From the NCBI RefSeq assembly GCF_039555335.1, contig NC_092636.1, positions 58,841,991-58,905,990 of the forward strand: a stretch of 64,000 nt of DNA, written 5' to 3'. Shown here one piece after another: positions 1-10,569 of the stretch; positions within the stretch are counted from its first letter, which is position 1, and every line of letters starts with the position of its first letter. The DNA is from Amphiura filiformis. Taxonomy: Eukaryota; Echinodermata; Ophiuroidea; Amphilepidida; Amphiuridae. The notes under the pieces were generated by a model. It saw only the letters and a list, made by a program, of their open reading frames with translations, was not told the origin of the DNA and did no database searches. Position numbers and translations under genes: made by a program.

Positions 1-1000
1 TAATTTGGATTCTTTCTTCTACCGTGTGGGCTCTTTTCTCCAGATTTTCACACCATTTTTGTTTGTTTGTCGTTAAGGCCTATTTTTGGTGAAATTCAAA
101 GACAGTCCTTTTCCTGATCTGTTAACGGATACATCATTTCTTCTTTCAAAATTATCAATTGAATATACTCAGATTACCTCATACCAAAAATAAGGCTTGT
201 AAATTGCTTTGTTCCTTACTTCTGCTTCTTTTTATTACACGTTCCTCAACTACAATTCAAATTTCCCGCCAATGTTGACAATTGTCAGTGTACATATGGC
301 AATGATTTTATGCAAATGAGATTACGTAATTAAAGGTACTCTGATACTAATTGTTGTGTGTTTTGAAAGACAAAGGTACAAACTTTATTGATCGTAAGTA
401 ACAGTCATCTAAGTCATGCATGAGCGGAGATAAATAATGGTTGCGGGATATTATTGACAAACCCTCGTATTCTTGGGCTCTGTCAATCTTCCACAGCATG
501 GGCACCCTTATCATTTTTACTGTAGTGGGGTAGTGGGGGTGATTTATGTTTGTATATGTCTGTGCAAGTGCCTGTTCATATGTTGGTGAGGATAATCAAA
601 TCCACAGCCTATTCCCCACATCAAAATGTAGATTTTTGTTTGCATCAGTAGAAAACTCATTATTTATCATTGACCATATGAATGCTATGTGAAAGTGAAG
701 ACCTGAGCGCAAGAATACTGTAAGTCCAAAAATGATATATCGATCAATATATTATAGATATTTATTTGGTTGATATACAAAATGATTCTTCTTGCCTATA
801 CGTTTAAACGATCATATCTCAAGATGCTAATATGACTTACCGTCTTCTTGCACTGACAGGTCTTCAAGTGTAGACATGAATTAAAGAAGTGTTGTTTGAA
901 TTTTCAAGCCAATCCTCTGCAAGTTATTTTAGGGACTGCATGATTATGTGTACTATAGGGGTTATTCTTAAATGGTCTGTTAAAAATTGCTTGCTCCTCC
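1..1000. other. AT-rich non-coding DNA, nothing recognised
   Basis: No open frame with a recognisable protein, tRNA or clear repeat was found here. The short frames present overlap on both strands and look random. Confidence 0.6.
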
Positions 1001-1005
1001 CTTTC

Positions 1006-1350
1006 ATTGTGCCAAAAAAATCCTCACTGCCCTTTTTGACATGCTGAAAAATCTTTGCCACACCCCTTTTGAAAAAAAAAAAAATCTTTGCCCTTTCTTT
1101 ACACATGTTAGAGTTTGGGGAACCCCAATTTAAAACCTGAAATTATCTTTAATCATGTGATGTGAGTGCATCAAAAGAACATTTTGCATATATTTGAGCA
1201 TTTCATAACATGTTTTTACACCTTTTAAGGGTTAATATCGAAATAGTGCCAAATATCTGTGCCAAAAATCGCTTGCCTCCCCTTTAGCCTGCCAAATAAT
1301 CACCCCCCTTTGGCCTGCCAAACAATCATTCCCCCTCCTTATTCACCATC
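1006..1350. repeat. degenerate pyrimidine-rich repeat
   Basis: The phrase 'gcttgc(t)ccccttt...tgccaaa' recurs several times: near 1006-1060 and again at 1260-1330, where 'cccctttggcctgccaaacaatca' like units are adjacent. It looks like a decayed low-complexity or MITE-internal repeat rather than a gene. The limits are approximate. Confidence 0.4.
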
Positions 1351-1625
1351 CTAGGGGTAATATACATTATTATTGAATCACCCCTAAATGCAAGTGCACT
1401 GTGCACATGTTTTGGGCATAAAAGGTGAAAACCGCACGTCTTTGAAGAAATCGTACCATCCTGTCAATTAAAGGTGGGTAACCTGATTAACAATCTCATC
1501 CCCCACTTTACCTCATCAAAATGCTGATTTTGGTATCAGATATGAAAGTTCATATTTTCTAATAAACATATTGGAATTTGGCATTTCAAATCGGTATATT
1601 TCCGAAGATATCATCAAAAAACTGC

Positions 1626-1974
1626 AGGATTACTTTAATACTCTACTCAAAACACATGTCAGTAACCAAGCAGTTGTCCAACTGACAAAACAGCAAAATG
1701 CACTGTCATGGGACAGCTTCCTGGACTTCCTCCACTTTCACAGCCCAACATTTGGCACCCAGCACAAAAAATCTGTCAGAATGCACACAAGATCCTTGCA
1801 CAGATGATACAACGGTGCTGCTTTCTGCTTTTCATACACCTTTTTCATGAAACAGGGCTGGGCTGTGAATGTGGTCCAGGAAGCTGTTCCATGTCAGTGC
1901 ATTTTGCTGTTGTGTCAGTTGGATAACTGCTTGGTTACTGACATGTGTTACGAGTAGAGTATTGAAGTAAACCT
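1626..1974. repeat. long inverted repeat (foldback, ~120-bp arms)
   Basis: The left arm at about 1626-1749 reads as the reverse complement of the right arm at about 1857-1974. Both contain 'acacatgtcagtaaccaag', 'aacagcaaaatgcact' and 'cagcttcctgga' in mirrored order, with scattered mismatches. A loop of about 105 bp separates them. The overlapping frames in this span are products of the repeat and have no recognisable domain. It is probably a non-autonomous foldback element. Confidence 0.75.
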
Positions 1975-2323
1975 GTGTAATTTTGGTTCAATTTGATGGA
2001 CAGGATTTCAAAATATGACCTTGTGAAAAAAGTTTCTTTTTGAGCTCAGGTTATATCAGGTCACCTTCCTTTAATTGTCAGGTCAACCAGGATATATTGG
2101 TCAAATCAATACTTTGATGTAAACACATCATAGCAAACATGACAAAAGTACCCCGAAACTTTATTGTGGAAGACCTATATTTCTAGCAAAATGACGCGTT
2201 TGAATAACAGCCCCCCCTCCCCATTTTTCTCGCCAATTCACCTGTGAAAAGTTGATGAGTGCATGAAAACCTGTATGGTATTTTGAGGGCAGTGAATGTG
2301 ACACACGACCAATACAACACCAG
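1975..2323. other. non-coding, nothing recognised
   Basis: AT-rich sequence with a C-run near 2210-2222. No gene or clear repeat could be supported. Confidence 0.5.
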
Positions 2324-2665
2324 CACACGACTGGGCTATATAAATACTATCAATATTTCCCAATGGGACATTTACTCTAGGTCAAGACACTGGCTGGATT
2401 TTTATATTCCACAACTACTATAACTGAACTCATTGACTGACTCATTGACTGGAAAGTAATTGTAGATTTGAAAATAGCTATGAAGTTAAGAAATGTAAAT
2501 CACTGTAAACATTGACTATATAGACAACATGCTCCTACTTTTTAAATTGATAAATATGATGTTTACAAAAGCTATATATACAAAAATACTTGACACCGAG
2601 TTGAAATTTAAAAAGGACATTTCAATTAAGATTTATGGGCAATTTTGGATTCACTATGTATTTGA
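2324..2665 (+). repeat. dispersed repeat, copy 1 (pair with 6488-6845)
   Basis: This stretch and 6488-6845 share the same order of blocks: 'cccaatgggacatttactc', 'attccacaact', 'gactggaaa', 'acattgacta', 'agacaacatg' and 'ttttggattcacta'. The similarity is diverged but continuous and in the same orientation, so both are copies of one interspersed element. No coding signature was seen. Confidence 0.7.
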
Positions 2666-3602
2666 CACCAAGGAATACCAATAAGACAGCGTTCAAATTT
2701 TGACTTTCATTTGGCGGACAAATGTGTGAAAAAAATTATTTAGGGGTAAAAACAATAAAAATTCTTGATTGTTTATATGTTTCGAGGATAAAATATCATC
2801 TAGTTTCAGACTTTGGCACTTAAAATTCCCTATTTTTTATATTTTTCCAGGAAAAAAAATCAATTTTTGTCCGATGTTGGCCGAAAATTGTCGGTTTGGG
2901 GTGACAAAAATTTTGATTTGCTAATTTCTTGTGAGTGTATGAACATGAACACTACCAAATAGTGCCTAATTTTGCTAATTGGGCAACAGCGGTACAATTT
3001 TGGTATTAAAAGCATTGAATGGGATCCATGTATTTCTATATTTTCGTAGCATGAGTAGAAACTCAAAGGTTCCGGTAGACTTCTCCGTAGTCCACTTGCC
3101 CATTTTGCATACCGGTACTCTGGCTATTATGCCTACATTAATAAGCATAAAACTCCGATTTGTATTAATTTGTTTGTGTGCAGTTGATAGATTTTAACAT
3201 ATCTGATATTTTCAGTCACCGTACTCCCTCTGTTTGCTAGCTTCCCAAGTGGGATTTTTTTACTTGGGCTTTCGCGATCAATTTAAACTGGTAGATTCCA
3301 AGATCAGAATTGTTCAATATTAAGTGAGCAATTATAATTATGCAAGATATGTTGCATTCAATATAACTTTTAATTATTGTCACTAACCATCTAATTATAT
3401 AAACTCTTTATGACCATTTTACTATTGAACAATTTAATTTTAATAAACATCAGTATAATTTTGAGTTCAAGGAATGCGTTCATCATGATTAATAATAACA
3501 TATTTTTTATCAAAATTCGACTATGGCATAGTCTAAGGTTCGGGTGACAATTGATTTGGAAAAAAGTATAATATTCACCTCATTTTCGATTTGAAAAGGC
3601 CA
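2666..3602. other. non-coding, nothing recognised
   Basis: AT-rich DNA with overlapping short frames on both strands, none with a protein signature. Confidence 0.5.
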
Positions 3603-4015
3603 TATCAATGGGCTGTTCCAGATAATAATCACCCCCCCCCCCTATAGAGGGCACCGGAATTCCATACTCTTTTTGTATGTACTTTGGTCCCCAAAACTCT
3701 TTACAGTCACATACTTCCAACCTATAGAGGGCGTCGGAATTCCAGACTTTTCCCCCCAAATGCGTTAGGAATTTTAGACCTTTTTCCCCCCCAATGCGTT
3801 AGGAATTCCACAATTTTTTACTCTTAATTTCTGAAAATCCATGCAAAGTCATATTCTCCAAACCATAGAGGGCGTCGGAATTCCAGACTTTTTCCCTAAA
3901 TCATTTTGGAATTCCAGACTATTTTCCCCAATGCGTTGGAATTCCAGATGTTTTACTGTTTTGACCAAAACACCTATAGAGGGCATTGGAATTCCAGAGT
4001 TTTTCCCTCATAATT
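3603..4015 (+). repeat. tandem array 'CTATAGAGGGC..GGAATTCCAGA', plus orientation
   Basis: Repeated units carry 'ctatagagggc' followed by 'ggaattccagact'. They begin after a leader 'gggctgttccagataata' at 3609 and a C-run at 3632-3642. The same leader and unit occur in reverse at 9200-9838. The shared flank shows that the array is part of one dispersed element and not two independent satellites. Confidence 0.75.
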
Positions 4016-4203
4016 TTCAGTTCCAGAAAAACTTAAAAGCCATATGTACGATTTCGTTCAAATTTTCATTATGTTATTCTTTTATACCCGAAATGCAGAA
4101 ATAATATTTTTAGGGTTTCTGTCCATCCATCATAAGCTTATAACAAGGTAAAGTGAAAGAAACCCCACTGGCTATTTTGGCCTTGGGTAAAACTAACAAT
4201 TCA

Positions 4204-4410
4204 ATGGAAATTTCAGACAGTGGCATAGCGGGGGGGGGGGGCAAATTAACTTGTAAAAGTATGTACCGACGAAAACGGTTTTGCTGACGGACGTTGTGGA
4301 TTGTTGCCCCAAATTATTTTTCGACGGTTTGAAAAAGTGAAGAGAAAAAAAAATACAGCTAGCAACCGAAAAACAACAAATTTTATGTATAATTCAATTT
4401 GTGTCACAAT
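4204..4410 (+). repeat. dispersed repeat (pair with 41168-41385)
   Basis: It starts 'agtggcatagcggggg', continues 'gttgccccaaattattttt' and 'cggtttgaaaaagtgaag', and ends 'caacaaattttatgtata'. The block order is matched at 41168-41385 ('gttgccccaattttttta', 'cgtttgaaaaagtgaag', 'caacacattttgatata'). It is a G-start element family with no coding potential seen. Confidence 0.65.
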
Positions 4411-5358
4411 TTCTATACATTTTTTTACAGTTTTTATCTTTCTTGTTTCACCACCATGCATGCATCAGGAGTAGGTCTGAAGTGCCAAAACTAAATCCCT
4501 GGATTAACATGATACCTCCCACATTTGACCTTTTCTAAATAGAAGTGGTTACAAATTCAAACTCACTGTCAATACTCTGTTATTTTCAAGTGTTTACCTA
4601 CATATACATGCATGCCATGTACACTGTATAGGGTATAAAGACTATGTACACAGTACACACAATTACATTTAAAATGGGAATTTTCATGTTGTTTAACATT
4701 TATTTTGGGCTAAAATGCTATACTGTAAAATTGAAAATGGCCCGGTAAACACAAAATTTCACCTTTTAGTTTTCCCGGTAGTTCTTAGCCTGCGTAGAAA
4801 ATAGCTGTACATGTATAAACATGTGCAATCCACAGTAATAACTACATGTGGATATTGCATGTGTGCAACTATTACTGTATTAGTGCTTTTTGGGGTTTGA
4901 AATACCCGCTATGTGCTTAGCCCTCCCGTTGAACCTGGCACGGGGTCAGAGGCTAATGGTATTTTCAGAGTTTTGACACTCAGGTAGCCATATTACCATG
5001 GTAACACACTAAATGAAATGTATAAAGTTCTCTACTTGTGTTAACTATGTATAAATGAAAGTAATTGTTGGGAGAAAAGAAAATATAGGCCTATTACATG
5101 TAGAAAAAAAAATTTAGTCAGTTCCAACTTGCATATAAAAATGTTGCTGTATTTTTCGGGGGTATTTGGGAGTAAGTGTTTTACTATTGAGGATAGTTCA
5201 ATGTCATGGGCACTCTGTCTGAGTCTGAAGAAATTAATTTCTATTTTAATATTATCTTGCCTGGACCTGATATCAAAATTATTCAGTAGGCCTACTATAG
5301 TGTATGTGCGAATTTCATATACATATTCTTTTGTCCAATTATCTTGTTATTACGCAGG
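4411..5358. other. non-coding, nothing recognised
   Basis: No supported gene or repeat. It contains only short random frames. Confidence 0.5.
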
Positions 5359-5359
5359 C

Positions 5360-5618
5360 CCGTAGCCACGATTATTTTAGGGGGGGGGGGGGTGCTGAAT
5401 TTTGAAAAAGTAGGCTTTTTTCCAAAAGGTGGTGCAATTTTGTGAAAAGTGGACTTTCTTCCCCAAATTTGGACCCTTTTTTTTGACCAAAAAAGCTTTA
5501 AAAATCCAATTGTTTTGGCTCGCTATATACGCTCGCAAATGCTTTAAATTTTGGGACTTTTTGTATACTTTTGCAGGTTCGGGGAGGGGGGGGGGGGGTG
5601 TTGCACTCGTGGCTACGG
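5360..5618. mobile_element. G-rich MITE with CCGTAGCCACGA terminal inverted repeats
   Basis: CCGTAGCCACGA at 5360-5371 is mirrored by TCGTGGCTACGG at 5607-5618. Each end is followed inward by a long G-run (5380-5392 and 5581-5598). The length of about 260 bp and the lack of a coding region fit a non-autonomous DNA transposon. The open frames on both strands are incidental. Confidence 0.65.
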
Positions 5619-6487
5619 TTCTGTTATTAAGGAACTGCAATCTTGTACATTTTTCTGTAACATTTTGTAAATAGGCCTATATAGCTTGTAAATCCACTTA
5701 GGACAAAAAAAAATTATTGTTGTGGACGTTGCCCTCAAGTGGGAAAATGGGAAAGTTGGGTCGGACGGTCAGATTTCTTCTTTTTTTTTCTTCTTTTTTT
5801 CAAACCTTCAGTTTTTTTTAAAATCCCCTCAAATATTAAATAATGCTTCTTCAATTAGGAAACATTTGTCAATTTTGACTTCTAAAAACCTGTTAGACAT
5901 CAATTAAAGACTAGTCTTTCAATAAAATATTAATTTTAAGTGAAAAACATTGATTTTTTGATAATCTCTCACAGAATGATTTTTTTTGTCTAAATTCACT
6001 ACCGTAACTTCTTATCCAGCTGACCTGACAATAGGTTCAATTTTAAAACAGTATATATTTCATTACTTCAGTAGATGAAAGGATTGACAGGAAAAAGGAA
6101 AAGAAGCCCTATTTCCAGATGGGAAGGGGCACTCGAATTTGGAAATGACAGGGATGTGCAGACACCAAGTTGACACTAGGTGTCTTTCAGTGAGAGAATT
6201 GACACCAAAAATAAAAGGGAGTCATTTGATGAAATCCCCCCCCCCGGTCATTCTTTGAGACTGCATGGGGAATATTTTACCCAAAAAGAGGCATGATAAA
6301 GTAGCCCCATTCCCTTTTTGGAAGACCTATTATGCAGCAAAAGACTTGTTTGGACAACCCCCACCCTGGGTTTTGCCCCTAAACCTATGAGGGTGTGAAA
6401 ACCAAACACCTGCATGATGATAGCTGATGATGCAGATTTCACAGTGAAAATTGCTTGTTTTTTATAGGGCACACAAGGACGCACACG
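5619..6487. other. non-coding, nothing firm
   Basis: AT-rich with a T-rich run at 5780-5820 and a C-run at 6236-6245. The part 6350-6487 may be a diverged extension of the dispersed repeat that follows. Confidence 0.4.
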
Positions 6488-6845
6488 CACACGACTAGTC
6501 CCAATGGGACATTTACTCCAGGTCACTACAGCTGATACTGGCTGCTTAAAAGTTCATAGTAGTATTTATTCCACAACTCATTTTTCAAGTAAACTACACA
6601 CAAACTGAATTCTATGACTGGAAACTTTATAATCCCATTTGCTTCATAATTGTTAAATTTATAAACAGCTATAAAGAAATGTAAATTACTTATTTACACT
6701 GTACACATTGACTATTTAGACAACATGTTCCAACTATATTGATGATATTTTAATACAAATCTTCAAAAATACAAAAATCAAATCAAGTTGAAGTTTACTG
6801 GCATTTCAATTAATATTGATGACATTTTGGATTCACTATTTAAAC
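6488..6845 (+). repeat. dispersed repeat, copy 2 (pair with 2324-2665)
   Basis: Second copy of the element described at 2324-2665, in the same orientation. It shares the block order from 'cccaatgggacatttactc' to 'ttttggattcacta', and internal differences include short insertions. Confidence 0.7.
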
Positions 6846-6888
6846 AGGGAAGTGCCATTTAAAGTCATAATGTACAATCTAATATGAA

Positions 6889-7060
6889 TTTGGTTAATTT
6901 TTTTTTAAAACCTGATTTTTTGGCATATTTGTAATGTTTACACATGTCACAACTTGCACCTAAATGGAATCAGCCAAATTTGTTGTGTTTGTAGGTAAAC
7001 AGAGCAAAAGTTCGACATAAAGTCATAATTCAAGAAATTATGACTTTATGTCCGCCCATA
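6889..7060 (+). repeat. dispersed repeat (pair with 46994-47150)
   Basis: Both places share 'aatgtttacacatgtcacaa'-like, 'cacctaaatggaatcag', 'gtgttt...aggtaaaca', 'cataaagtcataatt' and 'cccatagaac' blocks in the same order. A short inverted repeat (7015-7050, 'cataaagtcataattcaag' against its mirror) lies inside this copy. Confidence 0.65.
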
Positions 7061-7267
7061 GAACTGCGTGTTAAACGGTCAAAATAACAAGCAGTGTTTC
7101 TTTCACGTTACCTCGTTATTTCAGCTCAAAATGGACAGAAACCATTCCCGATCATTATTACTAGTATTATTTCAGCATTTTGAGTATATAATGACAAATT
7201 TTAAATTTGAAGGAAATCGTACATTAAGCCTTTACAGCTATATGATTAAGGAACACTTATAAATTGT

Positions 7268-7430
7268 TCGATAGATTGGAGATTACCAAATGGTGTCATA
7301 TTTAAAACAAATTATATAAGTCAAAATGACTTCCCATAAAACTGCACTGCATTTTGAATTTAACCACTTGAACCTGCAAAATTGCTCTATCTGTGGTAGA
7401 TGGCAAATAATACTTTCCATGTAGGCATTC
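7268..7430 (+). repeat. dispersed repeat (pair with 11690-11850)
   Basis: The shared blocks are 'aagtcaaaatgacttccca', 'aaccacttg(g)a', 'gtgcaaa/ctgcaaa', 'ctatctgt' and 'gtagatagcaaata'. This copy directly abuts the DIRS-like element that starts near 7434. Confidence 0.65.
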
Positions 7431-7433
7431 GCA

Positions 7434-7790
7434 ATGAAGAGATCCGACTTGGAGTGGCAGGGGTTTCTCTTTGGTGAGGCTTTTTGCGCCACGGTTGAGG
7501 ACCGGGCCGAGAAGGCAACCAAAGCGAGCACTCTGAAGAAGTCAGAGGCTGCCCTGACCAAGGGGAAGGGCAGCAAGACGAAGAAGAAACGCAATAAGTC
7601 CAAGTCTTCTGGTAAGCGTTCCTCTTCGTCGGCTCCGGCTTCAGCAGGTCGTGCACCACTGACTACACCGGAGCCCGAGGCTACCTCTGCAGCACCCAAA
7701 AGTCTGGGAAGCGCAAGAGCAGGATCATCAGACAAACCCCTCAAGAAGAGCAAGCGTTCTTCCAAGGGGAGCAAGTCAGATCGTTCCTGA
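7434..7790 (+). CDS. gag-like ORF of the DIRS-like element (118 aa, partial)
   Basis: Open frame of 118 residues from ATG 7434 to TGA 7788-7790. It starts MKRSDLEWQGFLFGEAF and then becomes highly basic and Ser-rich (repeated KK, SKSSGKRSSSS and KPLKKSKRSSKGSK). Such a basic, low-complexity tail fits the nucleic-acid-binding end of a retroelement structural protein. No zinc knuckle is present. The frame lies directly before the RT region, and the spacing suggests a small deletion at the junction (7790-7810). The assignment rests mostly on position, because the protein alone is not diagnostic. It is unlikely to be functional. Confidence 0.6.
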   Translation: MKRSDLEWQGFLFGEAFCATVEDRAEKATKASTLKKSEAALTKGKGSKTKKKRNKSKSSGKRSSSSAPASAGRAPLTTPEPEATSAAPKSLGSARAGSSDKPLKKSKRSSKGSKSDRS

Positions 7791-7797
7791 GGGTACG

Positions 7798-9033
7798 GTG
7801 GTCGACAGTCCATGCTGGCGGCAAGCCATCTCTCCGGGCGCCTGGGTATTGTCTGTAGTGAGCGGGGGTTACAGACTGGAGTTCACCAGTCCCCCCTCGT
7901 GCGCCTGCACGTTTCAGAGGTCCACAGTAGTGCCGTCAGACGGCCCCCAGCGTCGGGCACTACTATCGGAGGTCACTCAGCTTCTCACAAAGCGGGCGAT
8001 TGTCCCGTCTACCCCCCTTTCCCCAAGGGGTTTTGGAGCACATTCTTCTTGGCTCCAAAGAAGACCGGCGACTGGAGGCCCATATTGAACCTCAAGCCGT
8101 TGAACGAGTTCATCAGGCCCAAGAGGTTCAGAATGGAGACTCTCGCTTCGGTGCTAGCCTGTCCCATCAAGGGTATGTGGGCGGCATCGCTAGATCTTGG
8201 CATGGATGACGGTTCTGGGCCTTATGAGGCATATCCAACTGCACCTTCTCACCTTTTACAGGCCCAGTCATCACCCGATATCGTTCGCGGTTCCGATGTC
8301 GGAGATCGCGCGAGAGGAACTCTGGTGGTGGACCCATCAGCCCAATTTGACCGACGCGTCAAAGCTGGGCTGGAGGGCCACATCCACGGGGACACAGTCC
8401 CACATCAACCTTCTCGAGCTATGGGCAGTGGAGAGAACTCTCCAGCACTTCGAGGAGGTGATCGTGGGATCTCATATCGTTGTCCAGATGGACAACACAG
8501 CCGTGGTGCACGGTGGCCTACCTCAACAGACAAGGGGGCACCAGGTCACCTCGGTTGTGCCTGCATGCACTGCGCCTGATAGGGTGGTGCAAGTCCAGGC
8601 ATATTACGTTGAGAGCGATGCACATAGCGGGCGTCACCAACATCCTCGCGGACGATCTGTCACGAGGGAAGGTGTCGGGACCAACAGAATGGTCCCTTGC
8701 TCCGCAGGTCGTCCAGACGATCTTCGAGGTGATGTACCACCCCTCGATAGATATGTTCGCATTTCAGCGCAATCATCAACTGCCGGTGTACTGCTTGAGG
8801 GTCGCAGACCCACAGGCGTTCGCCGTGGACGCTCTGTCCGTAGACTGGGGAGGGATGACTTCATACGCTTTCCCCCGATCTCACTACTCACGAGGGTGGT
8901 GGCCAAGATCGGGAGGGAGGACTGCAACGTCGTTCTGATCGCGCTGTTCTGGCCGAAACACCTGTGGTTTTGTCCGATGGTGGATCTGCCGCGATTCCCC
9001 GAGTTACCAGATCTACTCCGGATGCCCAGATGA
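7798..9033 (+). pseudogene. RT-RNase H region of DIRS-like element, frameshifted and internally deleted
   Basis: Successive frames carry one family profile. The first frame reads GAWVLSVVSGGYRLEF (about 7830-7880) on to KRAIVPSTPLSP. Near 8030 the frame shifts to GFWSTFFLAPKKTGDWRPIL, then FRMETLASVLACPIKG and SLDLG (to about 8195). The YxDD catalytic core should follow but is absent. Homology resumes near 8220 with QLHLLTFYRPSHHPISFA. RNase H landmarks remain: TDASKLGW, INLLELWAVERTL and QMDNTAVV, with the D, E and D residues present. After another shift near 8510 come NRQGGTRSPRLCLHALRLI, ILADDLSRG and SVDWGGMTSYAF. A final shift near 8875 gives CNVVLIALFWPKHLWF and LPDLLRMPR. The block order is that of DIRS/Ngaro polyproteins. 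No complete enzyme is encoded. Confidence 0.85.
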
Positions 9034-9199
9034 GAGGTACCCAGTCATTAAACAAATAAATCTGCCAGCCAAAAATTGACTTGCCACCCACAACCTCCTC
9101 CCCCAGGGCTCATTATTACCATGCATAATGTACCATATCTGGAAGTTAAAATCTGGTGCACTAAATTCCACATTTCAAAGATCTTTTAACAATTTTCAT

Positions 9200-9838
9200 T
9201 GATGTCCTCTATCCCACCATTGGAATTCCAGACTTTTTATGGAAATACAAGTAAAAATTCCAGGATTTTTTAAACATTTCCATGGATGCCCTCTATAGGC
9301 CCCTCACTAGGCCTATACATGGAATTCCTGTTATTTTTTCACACATCGGGAAAAAATTCCATGATTATTCTGATTATTTCATGCATGCCCTCTATAGGGG
9401 TTTGATTGAATGCGCCTGGAATTTCATACTTTTTGCGGAGATTGGGTCTGGAATTCCAGATATTTTTTCAAAAAAAATGTTTGCCCTCTATAGGGGTCTG
9501 ATGGAATGCGCCTGGAATTCCATACTTTGCGGAGATTGGGTCTGGAATTCCAGATGTTTTTTCAAAAAAAGTTTGCCCTCTATAGGGGTTTGATGGAATG
9601 TGCCTGGAATTCCATACTTTTTGCAGAGATTGGGTCTGGAATTCCAGATATTTTTTCAAAAAAAAAGTTTGCCCTCTATAGTAGTTCTATGGAATACACC
9701 TGGAATTCCATATGTTTTTGCGGAGATTGGGTCCGAATTCCAGATGCTTTTTCCAAAACAAATTTGGAATTCCAGATTTTTTTCAAAAAAACATTTGCCC
9801 TCTATAGGGGGTCCTTTATTATCTGGAATAGCCCAATG
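9200..9838 (-). repeat. ~95-bp tandem array 'TTTGCCCTCTATAGGGG..', minus orientation
   Basis: The word TGCCCTCTATA begins at 9287, 9386, 9482, 9574, 9670 and 9796, so the unit is 92-99 bp with one longer spacing. Each unit also has 'ctggaattccagat', 'tttttcaaaaaa' and 'gagattgggtc'. The array ends at 9797-9838 in 'ttatctggaatagcccaatgg', the reverse complement of the leader at 3605-3628. The frames running through it (for example 9282-9593) are satellite translations. Confidence 0.85.
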
Positions 9839-9970
9839 GTATAAGCTATAGGAATGTTTTAAAGGTCATTATAACAAATAAGTAAACAAAAAAAAAAAAA
9901 AAGAAAATAACTTGCAGTATGCTACCCCCACCCTAAGAATTGTGAGGGCATGAAATAATTAATGGATTTT

Positions 9971-10110
9971 GTTAAAAAAATAAGTCCTTCAAAACTGGGA
10001 GGTATAAGGCTAAACAAAGAACATGTTGCTCTTACCAATATCTTTCTCTAGAGCAACATGTTTTTTGTTTAGTCCTAAGTATCTCCATTTTGAAGGACTT
10101 ATTTTTTAAC
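9971..10110. repeat. 140-bp hairpin, ~60-bp arms
   Basis: 'gttaaaaaaataagtccttc' at 9971 and 'gaacatgttgctct' near 10019-10032 are mirrored by 'agagcaacatgtt' at 10050 and 'gaaggacttattttttaac' at 10092-10110. The pairing is nearly complete with a short loop. It could be a small foldback MITE. Confidence 0.75.
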
Positions 10111-10569
10111 AGCAAATTTTCGCTCAAATTTGAGGATTTGGGGCAGAAATGTGCCTGTGCAGTGCTATTTGGAAAATTTTCAAGTTGATAATTATGCATT
10201 TTTTATGTTAGATTCAGTTTCTACACAAAATTTCACCCTAGAAAATGTTCCTTTAGGATATCTTTCACTTTAAGTTTCCACCACTCTGTCTGATCTGCCA
10301 AACGTAAGTCAAAGCTTGAACGCTGTCATAAGTTGTCAGAGAGATTGGAGATTAAAATAAGGATATGATGTCACAGAAGTCATAATGTGACACAATCTGG
10401 TCCATAGGGGCTAAAGGCGGCAAATTTGAAACTGAGATAAAGGTAAAAATATGGAGTAAAAAACAATAACATGCATAAGAAAATAAACATCAAAATCGTC
10501 ATAACTTGAAAACCGAGTATGCTAGACCTTTGGTGTTTTCAGTAAATGATAGAGTACTGTATGTATATA

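Larger units (their letters stand above)
7434..9033 (+). mobile_element. defective DIRS/Ngaro-like tyrosine-recombinase retrotransposon
   Basis: Two adjoining degraded regions make up the element: a lysine/serine-rich gag-like frame, then reverse transcriptase and RNase H segments typical of DIRS-group elements (phrases FFLAPKKTGDWRPILNLKPL and SVDWGGMTSYAF). The RT palm is lost by an internal deletion and no tyrosine recombinase or methyltransferase region follows. The segment is clearly richer in G+C than its flanks, as expected for a fairly recent insertion of foreign coding DNA. Terminal repeats were not seen, so the limits are the limits of coding similarity. Confidence 0.85.

Noticed and set aside
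7283-7813. 176-residue minus frame
   Set aside because: Shadow of the G+C-rich gag-like region on the opposite strand. The plus strand has the family-like basic protein and the adjoining RT.
9282-9844. Three overlapping frames with repeated GIPDIFSKK and WNS motifs
   Set aside because: They are translations of the ~95-bp tandem array in several frames, so the periodic peptides are artefacts.
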